Notes under the pieces: generated by a model
What the model was told of the DNA's origin: nothing
The model's input: the letters and a program-made list of their open reading frames with translations, nothing else
Database searches by the model: none
Shown here: piece by piece, positions 53,521 through 64,000 of the stretch
Layout of the letters: every line of letters begins with the position of its first letter
Position numbering within the stretch: the stretch's first letter is position 1
Made by a program: the position numbers and the translations under genes
NCBI GenBank assembly: GCA_946811695.1
Contig: OX328126.1
Span: 4,801,962 to 4,865,961 of the forward strand
Direction of reading: 5' to 3'
Source of the DNA: Gonocerus acuteangulatus
Taxonomy: Eukaryota; Arthropoda; Insecta; Hemiptera; Coreidae
Length of the DNA: 64,000 bases

Positions 53521-54320
53521 TATAGATTTCAGATATTTTCCAGATGGTAGAATGTGTATTTGCTTGTGACCTCTATGGCCACTTCAACATTCTTCGGCTA
53601 TGTTGTATGCTTTGTGATCTCGTTGGGTTTGTCATGTTCTATGTTTAGTGCTTGTGTCCATCCTTTGGTCGGGACTAATTGAAACAACACCGTACAGTTT
53701 GAGAGAATAACCATTTTGAGATGACTATCAAGCCGATGTAACCTTTGAGTAGGACCCAGAGACCAGGGGTCTCAGCTATTGTAGAACTTGGGCTAGTCTG
53801 CTAATTCAATTTAAACACAACTCTGACTTCTCTAGTCCAAGATTATTAGGAGGGAGCAATATTGGGTTTGAAACAACACATTGTTAACATCTTCTTCTAC
53901 CTTTTTGTATACTCTTTAGCTTATTAGAGGAGTAATAAGTAATTCTGAATCATAGATTTTAGGAATGGTCTGAGAAACCATAGATTAAAACCCACTGTAT
54001 TAAAATACATTAGACGCTTAATGACCGAATTTATAATAAAAATTATGTAAAAAATGACCGATATTTTTTTATCAGGCACAAAAGAAAAATAATATATTTT
54101 TGGAGAAATGAATGAATGAAATAATCATTTATTTCGTCAACAAATATTTATTTCTATTTTTTTTTACGGAGGACCAGTCCTTCTCTGTGATATTTTCGTT
54201 ACCTTCTGTTTATTAATAATTTTTTTAGTAGTTAGACTTTTACCTTTTTTGTTTATGTAGTCACCTACCGTGATAACATATTATACATTGTTTTACATTT
54301 TGTTGAATTCTTTAGAAGTT
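53521..54320. other. No recognised gene
   Basis: AT-rich unique-looking sequence after the Tc1-like element; no coding frame or repeat. Confidence 0.5.
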
Positions 54321-54352
54321 AAACACACACACACACACAAACACAAAAAAAG
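54321..54352. repeat. (CA)n microsatellite
   Basis: Short ACACACACAC run, followed at 54470-54490 by an A-run. Confidence 0.95.
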
Positions 54353-54559
54353 TTCATCTTATCTTGGTGATAATAGCTTTTAATTTGAATGTGTAAGATG
54401 CGCGATTGAAAGTGTACAAAAGTGAACAAAAAAATTACTAAGGATTATTTAGGGGAAAAAAGGAGATAAAAAGGAAAAAAAAAAAAGAAAATGTGAATAA
54501 AAATAAAATACTGACATTAATGCCTTTTGATAATGAAGCATTGGATGAATAAAGTGTGG

Positions 54560-55558
54560 CATGTTTTGCACGGTAGGGCTCCGAAGACCCGGAGGTTTTT
54601 CACGGTAGGGCGCCGAAGACCCGGAGGTTCTTCACGGTAGGGCGCTGAAGACCCGGAGGTTTTTCACGGTAGGGCGCCGAAGACCCGGAGGTTTTTCACG
54701 GTAGGGCGCCGAAGACCCGGAGGTTCTTCACGGTAGGGCGCTGAAGACCCGGAGGTTTTTCACGGTAGGGCGCCGAAAACCCGGAGGTTTTGCACGGTAG
54801 GGCGCCGAAGACCCGGAGGTTTTGCACGGTAGGGCGCCGAAGACCCGGAGGTTTTGCACGGTAGGGCGCTGAAGACCCGTAGGTTTTTCACGGTAGGGCG
54901 CCGAAGACCCGGAGGTTTTGCACGGTAGGGCGCTGAAGACCCGGAGGTTTTGCACGGTAGGGCGCCCAAGACCCGGAGGTTTTGCACGGTAGGGCGCTGA
55001 AGACCCGGAGGTTTTGCACGGTAGGGCGCCGAAGACCCGGCGGTTTTGCACGGTAGGGCGCTGAAGACCTGGAGGTTTTGCACGGTAGGGCGCCGAAGAC
55101 CCGGAGGGTTTTCACGGTAGGGCGCCGAAGACCCGGAGGTTTTTCACGGTAGGGCGCCGAAGACCCGGAGGTTTTTCACGGTAGGGCGCTGAAGACCCGG
55201 AGGTTTTTCACGGTAGGGCGCCGAAAACCCGGAGGTTTTGCACGGTAGGGCACTGAAGACCCGGAGGTTTTTCACGGTAGGGCGCTGAAGACCCAGAGGT
55301 TTTGCACGGTAGGGCGCCGAAGACCCGGAGGTTTTGCACGGTAGGGCGCCGAAGACCCAGAGGTTTTGCACGGTAGGACGCTGAAGACCCGGAGGTTTTT
55401 CACGGTAGGGCGCCGAAGACCCGGAGGTTTTGCACGGTAGGGCGCTGAAGACCCGGAGGTTTTGCACGGTAGGGCGCTGAAGACCCAGAGGTTTTGCACG
55501 GTAGGGCGCTGAAGACGTGGAGGTTTTGCACGGTAGGGCGCCGAAGACCCTGAGGTTT
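54560..55558. repeat. 32-bp tandem array, about 31 copies
   Basis: Unit TTGCACGGTAGGGCGCCGAA, GACCCGGAGGTT. Variants: TTGCAC/TTTCAC/TCTTCAC, GCGCC/GCGCT. It is GC-rich compared with its neighbours. The minus strand is open in all three phases with the same 32-residue cycle because three units make 96 bp; artefacts. A similar triplet of sub-units near 54590-54780 suggests a higher-order repeat of about 128 bp at the left end. Confidence 0.97.
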
Positions 55559-55562
55559 GTCG

Positions 55563-58500
55563 CTCAAACATACTTCAAACAAAACCCAAATATACAAGTA
55601 GTCAACAATAACATGCTTCAAACAAAACCCAAATATACAAGTAGTCAGCAAGAACATACTTCAAACAAAACCCAAATATACAAGAAGTCAACAAAAACAT
55701 AATTCAAACAAAACCCAAATATACAAGTAGTCAACAAGAACATACTTCAAACAAAACCCTAATATACAAGTAGTCAACAAGAACATACTTCAAACAAAAC
55801 CCTAATATACAAGTAGTCAACAAGAACACACTTCAAACAAAACCCAAATATACAAGTAGTCAACAAGAACATACTTCAAACAAAACCCAAATATATAAGT
55901 AGTCAACAAGAACATACTTCAAACAAAACCCAAATATACAAGTAGTACAAGAACATGCTTCAAACAAAACCAAAATATGCAAGTTGTCAACAAGAACATA
56001 CTTCAAACAAAACCAAAATATACAAGCAGTCAACAAGAACATACTTCAAACAAAACCCTAATATACAAGTAGTCAACAAGAACATGCTTCAAACAAAACC
56101 CAAATATGCAAGTAGTCAACAAGAACACACTTCAAACAAAACCCAAATATACAAGTAGTCAACAAGAACATACTTCAAACAAAACCCTAATATACAAGTA
56201 GTCAACAAGAACATACTTCAAACAAAACCCAAATATACAAGTAGTCAACAAGAACATACTTCAAACAAAACCCTAATATACAAGAAGTCAACACGAACAT
56301 ACTTCAAACAAAACCCGAATATACAAGTAGTCAACAAGATCATACTTCAAACAAAACCCGAATATACAAGTAGTCAACAAGAACATACTTCAAACAAAAC
56401 CCGAATATACAAGTAGTCAACAAGAACATACTTCAAACAAAACCAAAATATACAAGTAGTCAACAAGAACATACTTCAAACAAAACCCGAATATACAAGT
56501 AGTCAACAAGAACATACTTCAAACTAAACCCGAATATACAAGTAGTCAACAAGAACATGCTTCAAACAAAACCAAAATATACAAGTAGTCAACAAGAGCA
56601 TACTTCAAACAAAACCAAAATATACAAGTAGTCAACAAGAACATACTTCAAACAAAACCCTATTATACTAGTAGTCAACAAGAACATACTTCAAACAAAA
56701 CCCAAATATACAAGTAGTCAACAAGAACATACTTCAAACAAAACCCTAATATACAAGTAGTCAACATGAAAATACTTCAAACTAAACCCGAATATACAAG
56801 TAGTCAACAAGAACATGCTTCAAACAAAACCAAAATATACAAGTAGTCAACAAGAACATACTTCAAAGAAAACCAAAATATACAAGTAGTCAACAAGAAC
56901 ATACTTCAAACAAAACCCTAATATACAAGTAGTCAACAAGAACATACTTCAAACAAAACCCAAATATACAAGTAGTCAACATGAAAATACTTCAAACAAA
57001 ACCAAAATATACAAGTAGTCAACAAGAACATACTTCAAACAAAACCCTATTATACAAGTAGTCAACAAGAACATACTTCAAACAAAACCCAAATATACAA
57101 GTAGTCAACAAGAACATACTTCAAACAAAACCCAAATATACAAGTAGTACAAGAACATGCTTCAAACAAAACCAAAATATGCAAGTTGTCAACAAGAACA
57201 TACTTCAAACAAAACCAAAATATACAAGCAGTCAACAAGAACATATTTCAAACAAAACCCTAATATACAAGTAGTCAACAAGAACATGCTTCAAACAAAA
57301 CCCAAATATGCAAGTAGTCAACAAGAACACACTTCAAACAAAACCCAAATATACAAGTAGTCAACAAGAACCTTATTCAAACAAAACCCTAATATACAAG
57401 TAGTCAACAAGAACATACTTCAAACAAAACCCAAATATACAAGTAGTCAACAAGAACATACTTCAAACAAAACCCTAATATACAAGAAGTCAACACGAAC
57501 ATACTTCAAACAAAACCCGAATATACAAGTAGTCAACAAAATCATACTTCAAACAAACCCCGAATATACAAGTAGTCAACAAGAACATACTTCAAACAAA
57601 ACCCGAATATACAAGTAGTCAACAAGAACATACTTCAAACTAAACACGAATATACAAGTAGTCAACAAGAACATGCTTCAAACAAAACCAAAATATACAA
57701 GTAGTCAACAAGAGCATATTTCAAACAAAACCAAAATATACAAGTAGTCAACAAGAACATACTTCAAACAAAACCCTATTATACTAGTAGTCAACAAGAA
57801 CATACTTCAAACAAAACCCAAATATACAAGTAGTCAACAAGAACATACTTCAAACAAAACCCTAATATACAAGTAGTCAACATGAAAATACTTCAAACTA
57901 AACCCGAATATACAAGTAGTCAACAAGAACATACTTCAAACAAAACCCTAATATACAAGAAGTCAACACGAACATACTTCAAACAAAACCCGAATATACA
58001 AGTAGTCAACAAAATCATACTTCAAACAAACCCCGAATATACAAGTAGTCAACAAGAACATACTTCAAACAAAACCCGAATATACAAGTAGTCAACAAGA
58101 ACATACTTCAAACTAAACACGAATATACAAGTAGTCAACAAGAACATGCTTCAAACAAAACCAAAATATACAAGTAGTCAACAAGAGCATATTTCAAACA
58201 AAACCAAAATATACAAGTAGTCAACAAGAACATACTTCAAGCAAAACCCTATTATACAAGTAGTCAACAAGAACATACTTCAAACAAAACCCAAATATAC
58301 AAGTAGTCAACAAGAACATACTTCAAACAAAACCCAAATATACAAGTAGTACAAGAACATGCTTCAAACAAAACCCTAATATACAAGTAGTCAACAAGAA
58401 CATGCTTCAAACAAAACCCAAATATGCAAGTAGTCAACAAGAACACACTTCAAACAAAACCCAAATATACAAGTAGTCAACAAGAACCTTATTCAAACAA

Positions 58501-61500
58501 AACCCTAATATACAAGTAGTCAACAAGAACATACTTCAAACAAAACCCAAATATACAAGTAGTCAACAAGAACATACTTCAAACAAAACCCTAATATACA
58601 AGAAGTCAACACGAACATTCTTCAAACAAAACCCGAATATACAAGTAGTCAACAAGATCATACTTCAAACAAAACCCGAATATACAAGTAGTCAACAAGA
58701 ACATACTTCAAACAAAACCCGAATATACAAGTAGTCAACAAGAACATACTTAAAAAAAAACCCGAATATACAAGTACTCAACAACAACATACTTCAAACA
58801 AAACCAAAATATACAAGTAGTCAACAAGAACATACTTCAAACAAAACCCGAATATACAAGTAGTCAACAAGAACATACTTCAAACTAAACCCGAATATAC
58901 AAGTAGTCAACAAGAACATGCTTCAAACAAAACCAAAATATACAAGTAGTCAACAAGAGCATACTTCAAACAAAACCAAAATATACAAGTAGTCAACAAG
59001 AACATACTTCAAACAAAACCCAAATATACAAGTAGTCAACAAGAACATACTTCAAACAAAACCCTAATATACAAGTAGTCAACATGAAAATACTTCAAAC
59101 TAAACCCGAATATACAAGTAGTCAACAAGAACATACTTCAAACAAAACCCTAATATACAAGTAGTCAACAAGAACATGCTTCAAACAAAACCAAAATATG
59201 CAAGTAGTCAACAAGAACATACTTCAAACAAAACCAAAATATACACGTAGTCAACAAGAACATACTTCAAACAAAACCCTAATATACAAGCAGTCAACAA
59301 GAACATACTTCAAACAAAACCCAAATATACAAGTAGTCAACATGAAAATACTTCAAACTAAACCCGAATATACAAGTAGTCAACAAGAACATGCTTCAAA
59401 CAAAACCAAAATATACAAGTAGTCAACAAGAGCATACTTCAAACAAAACCAAAATATACAAGTAGTCAACAAGAACATACTTCAAGCAAAACCCAAATAT
59501 ACAAGTAGTCAACAAGAACATACTTCAAACAAAACCCAAATATATAAGTAGTCAACAAGAACATACTTCAAACAAAACCCAAATATTCAAGTAGTACAAG
59601 AACATGCTTCAAACAAAACCAAAATATGCAAGTTGTCAACAAGAACATACTTCAAACAAAACCAAAATATACAAGCAGTCAACAAGAACATACTTCAAAC
59701 AAAACCCTAATATACAAGTAGTCAACAAGAGCATATTTCAAACAAAACCAAAATATACAAGTAGTCAACAAGAACATACTTCAAACAAAACCCTATTATA
59801 CTAGTAGTCAACAAGAACATACTTCAAACAAAACCCAAATATACAAGTAGTCAACAAGAACATACTTCAAACAAAACCCTAATATACAAGTAGTCAACAT
59901 GAAAATACTTCAAACTAAACCCGAATATACAAGTAGTCAACAAGAACATGCTTCAAACAAAACCAAAATATACAAGTAGTCAACAAGAGCATACTTCAAA
60001 CAAAACCAAAATATACAAGTAGTCAACAAGAACATACTTCAAACAAAACCCTAATATACAAGTAGTCAACAAGAACATACTTCAAACAAAACCCAAATAT
60101 ACAAGTAGTCAACATGAAAATACTTCAAACAAAACCCTATTATACAAGTAGTCAACAAGAACATACTTCAAACAAAACCAAAATATACAAGTAGTCAACA
60201 AGAACATACTTCAAACAAAACCCTATTATACAAGTAGTCAACAAGAACATACTTCAAACAAAACCCAAATATACAAGTAGTCAACAAGAACATACTTCAA
60301 ACAAAACCCAAATATACAAGTAGTACAAGAACATGCTTCAAACAAAACCAAAATATGCAAGTTGTCAACAAGAACATACTTCAAACAAAACCAAAATATA
60401 CAAGCAGTCAACAAGAACATACTTCAAACAAAACCCTAATATACAAGTAGTCAACAAGAACATGCTTCAAACAAAACCCAAATATGCAAGTAGTCAACAA
60501 GAACACACTTCAAACAAAACCCAAATATACAAGTAGTCAACAAGAACCTTATTCAAACAAAACCCTAATATACAAGTAGTCAACAAGAACATACTTCAAA
60601 CAAAACCCAAATATACAAGTAGTCAACAAGAACATACTTCAAACAAAACCAAAATATACAAGTAGTCAACAAGAACATACTTCAAACAAAACCCGAATAT
60701 ACAAGTAGTCAACAAGAACATACTTCAAACAAAACCCGAATATACAAGTAGTCAACAAGAACATACTTCAAACTAAACCCGAATATACAAGTAGTCAACA
60801 AGAACATGCTTCAAACAAAACCAAAATATACAAGTAGTCAACAAGAGCATATTTCAAACAAAACCAAAATATAAAAGTAGTCAACAAGAACATACTTCAA
60901 ACAAAACCCTATTATACTAGTAGTCAACAAGAACATACTTCAAACAAAACCCAAATATACAAGTAGTCAACAAGAACATACTTCAAACAAAACCCTAATA
61001 TACAAGTAGTCAACATGAAAATACTTCAAACTAAACCAAAATATACAAGTAGTCAACAAGAGCATACTTCAAACAAAACCAAAATATACAAGTAGTCAAC
61101 AAGAACATACTTCAAACAAAACCCTAATATACAAGTAGTCAACAAGAACATACTTCAAACAAAACCCAAATATACAAGTAGTCAACATGAAAATACTTCA
61201 AACAAAACCAAAATATACAAGTAGTCAACAAGAACATACTTCAAACAAAACCCTATTATACAAGTAGTCAACAAGAACATACTTCAAACAAAACCCAAAT
61301 ATACAAGTAGTCAGCAAGAACATACTTCAAACAAAACCCTAATGTACAAGTAGTCAACATGAAAATACTTCAAACTAAACCCGAATATACAAGTAGTCAA
61401 CAAGAACATGCTTCAAACAAAACCAAAATATACAAGTAGTCAACAAGAGCATACTTCAAACAAAACCAAAATATACAAGTAGTCAACAAGAACATACTTC

Positions 61501-64000
61501 AAACAAAACCCAAATATACAAGTAGTCAACAAGAACATACTTCAAACAAAACCCTAATATACAAGTAGTCAACATGAAAATACTTCAAACTAAACCCGAA
61601 TATACAAGTAGTCAACAAGAACATACTTCAAACAAAACCCTAATATACAAGTAGTCAACAAGAACATGCTTCAAACAAAACCAAAATATGCAAGTAGTCA
61701 ACAAGAACATACTTCAAACAAAACCAAAATATACAAGTAGTCAACAAGAACATACTTCAAACAAAACCCTAATATACAAGCAGTCAACAAGAACATACTT
61801 CAAACAAAACCCAAATATACAAGTAGTCAACATGAAAATACTTCAAACTAAACCCGAATATACAAGTAGTCAACAAGAACATGCTTCAAACAAAACCAAA
61901 ATATACAAGTAGTCAACAAGAGCATACTTCAAACAAAACCAAAATATACAAGTAGTCAACAAGAACATACTTCAAGCAAAACCCAAATATACAAGTAGTC
62001 AACAAGAACATACTTCAAACAAAACACAAATATATAAGTAGTCAACAAGAACATACTTCAAACAAAACCCAAATATACAAGTAGTACAAGAACATGCTTC
62101 AAACAAAACCAAAATATGCATGTTGTCAACAAGAACATACTTCAAACAAAACCAAAATATACAAGCAGTCAACAAGAACATACTTCAAACAAAACCCTAA
62201 TATACAAGTAGTCAACAAGAACATACTTCAAACAAAACCCTAATATACAAGTAGTCAACAAGAACATACTTCAAACAAAACCCTAATATACAAGTAGTCA
62301 ACAAGAACATACTTCAAACAAAACCCTAATATACAAGTAGTCAACAAGAACATACTTCAAACAAAACCCAAATATACAAGTAGTACAAGAACATGCTTCA
62401 AACAAAACCAAAATATGCAAGTTGTCAACAAGAACATACTTCAAACAAAACCAAAATATACAAGCAGTCAACAAGAACATACTTCAAACAAAACCCTAAT
62501 ATACAAGTAGTCAACAAGAACATGCTTCAAACAAAACCCAAATATGCAAGTAGTCAACAAGAACACACTTCAAACAAAACCCAAATATACAAGTAGTCAA
62601 CAAGAACCTTATTCAAACAAAACCCTAATATACAAGTAGTCAACAAGAACATACTTCAAACAAAACCCAAATATACAAGTAGTCAACAAGAACATACTTC
62701 AAACAAAACCAAAATATACAAGTAGTCAACAAGAACATACTTCAAACAAAACCCGAATATACAAGTAGTCAACAAGAACATACTTCAAACAAAACCCGAA
62801 TATACAAGTAGTCAACAAGAACATACTTCAAACTAAACCCGAATATACAAGTAGTCAACAAGAACATGCTTCAAACAAAACCAAAATATACAAGTAGTCA
62901 ACAAGAGCATATTTCAAACAAAACCAAAATATAAAAGTAGTCAACAAGAACATACTTCAAACAAAACCCTATTATACTAGTAGTCAACAAGAACATACTT
63001 CAAACAAAACCCAAATATACAAGTAGTCAACAAGAACATACTTCAAACAAAACCCTAATATACAAGTAGTCAACATGAAAATACTTCAAACTAAACCAAA
63101 ATATACAAGTAGTCAACAAGAGCATACTTCAAACAAAACCAAAATATACAAGTAGTCAACAAGAACATACTTCAAACAAAACCCTAATATACAAGTAGTC
63201 AACAAGAACATACTTCAAACAAAACCCAAATATACAAGTAGTCAACATGAAAATACTTCAAACAAAACCAAAATATACAAGTAGTCAACAAGAACATACT
63301 TCAAACAAAACCCTATTATACAAGTAGTCAACAAGAACATACTTCAAACAAAACCCAAATATACAAGTAGTCAGCAAGAACATACTTCAAACAAAACCCT
63401 AATGTACAAGTAGTCAACATGAAAATACTTCAAACTAAACCCGAATATACAAGTAGTCAACAAGAACATGCTTCAAACAAAACCAAAATATACAAGTAGT
63501 CAACAAGAGCATACTTCAAACAAAACCAAAATATACAAGTAGTCAACAAGAACATACTTCAAACAAAACCCAAATATACAAGTAGTCAACAAGAACATAC
63601 TTCAAACAAAACCCTAATATACAAGTAGTCAACATGAAAATACTTCAAACTAAACCCGAATATACAAGTAGTCAACAAGAACATACTTCAAACAAAACCC
63701 TAATATACAAGTAGTCAACAAGAACATGCTTCAAACAAAACCAAAATATGCAAGTAGTCAACAAGAACATACTTCAAACAAAACCAAAATATACAAGTAG
63801 TCAACAAGAACATACTTCAAACAAAACCCTAATATACAAGCAGTCAACAAGAACATACTTCAAACAAAACCCAAATATACAAGTAGTCAACATGAAAATA
63901 CTTCAAACTAAACCCGAATATACAAGTAGTCAACAAGAACATGCTTCAAACAAAACCAAAATATACAAGTAGTCAACAAGAGCATACTTCAAACAAAACC
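55563..64000. repeat. 43-bp satellite, about 196 copies, continuing past the window, with 2060-bp higher-order repeat
   Basis: Unit TCAACAAGAACATACTTCAA, ACAAAACCCAAATATACAAG, TAG. Variants at CCCAAAT/CCCTAAT/CCCGAAT/CCAAAAT, AACATAC/AACATGC/GAGCATAC, AACAAAA/AACTAAA. A 39-bp unit lacking TCAA (GTAGTACAAGAACATG) marks particular positions (55946, 57148, 58347, 59594, 60324, 62085, 62384). Markers at 60238-61912 recur 2060 bp further on (62298-63972) with very few changes. An earlier pair of blocks is offset by 1202 bp (55860 and 57062). All open frames (60-74 codons) are artefacts. Confidence 0.98.

Noticed and set aside
54728..55657. Minus-strand proline/arginine-rich frames of 75-107 codons
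   Set aside because: By-product of the 32-bp array; identical cycle in all phases.
55563..64000. CRISPR-like array
   Set aside because: Units are head-to-tail with no unique spacers, there are no cas genes, and the context is eukaryotic satellite DNA.
1..64000. Telomeric TTAGG arrays, rDNA, histone or snRNA genes
   Set aside because: I looked for these usual tandem loci and saw no matching sequence.

Overview
The window looks like non-genic DNA from an animal nuclear genome, most likely an insect or other arthropod. It is AT-rich and I found no gene I could call as functional. What it holds is satellite-like tandem arrays, broken transposable elements and (TA)n microsatellites. Evidence for an arthropod: an R1-clade-like non-LTR retrotransposon fragment, a jockey-like fragment, pogo/Tigger and Tc1-type DNA transposon remains, many foldback/MITE elements and tRNA-derived SINEs. 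The species cannot be read from the sequence.

About half of the window (roughly 31 kb by adding the arrays) is tandem repeats in about 20 unrelated families. Unit lengths are 25, 27, 32, 33, 34, 40, 42, 43 (two families), 48 (two families), 50, 62, 69, 71, 78-80, 84, 85, 97/98 and 118 bp. The largest are the 48-bp array (18272-21252), the 50-bp array (30795-35577), the 97-bp array (50100-53330) and the 43-bp array (55563 to beyond the window end). Several show higher-order structure: 816 bp, 1700 bp, 2060 bp, and an A/B dimer.

Layout. 1-9.2 kb: five satellite arrays, a jockey LINE 3' end, LINE tails and a SINE. 9.2-16.3 kb: MITEs, a SINE with a clear target-site duplication, a palindrome, and two inverted copies of one element. 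16.3-21.3 kb: two arrays on either side of a pogo/Tigger element that keeps part of a CENP-B-type DNA-binding domain. 22-27.3 kb: a large inverted-repeat element, a dispersed family with a (TA)n core, and an R1-like LINE sitting inside one such (TA)n core. 27.8-35.6 kb: 85-, 48- and 50-bp arrays. 35.6-44 kb: four long-inverted-repeat elements, another SINE and a 43-bp array. 44-49.4 kb: dispersed repeats, a foldback element with two arrays in one arm, and a weak minus-strand open frame. 49.4-53.5 kb: a Tc1-like transposon containing a 3.2-kb array. 54.6-64 kb: 32-bp and 43-bp arrays.

The most interesting pattern is that at least five arrays can be traced to their source inside a transposable element. 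The 97-bp unit contains the last codons of the Tc1 transposase. The 69-bp unit is 23 codons of the R1-like reverse transcriptase reading frame. The 84-bp unit is the last codons of the jockey-like frame. The 33-bp, 71-bp and 25-bp units lie in one arm of inverted-repeat elements whose other arm holds a single copy. The window therefore catches satellite DNA arising from transposon sequence many times over. Nearly all long open reading frames here are by-products of tandem repetition and should not be annotated as genes.
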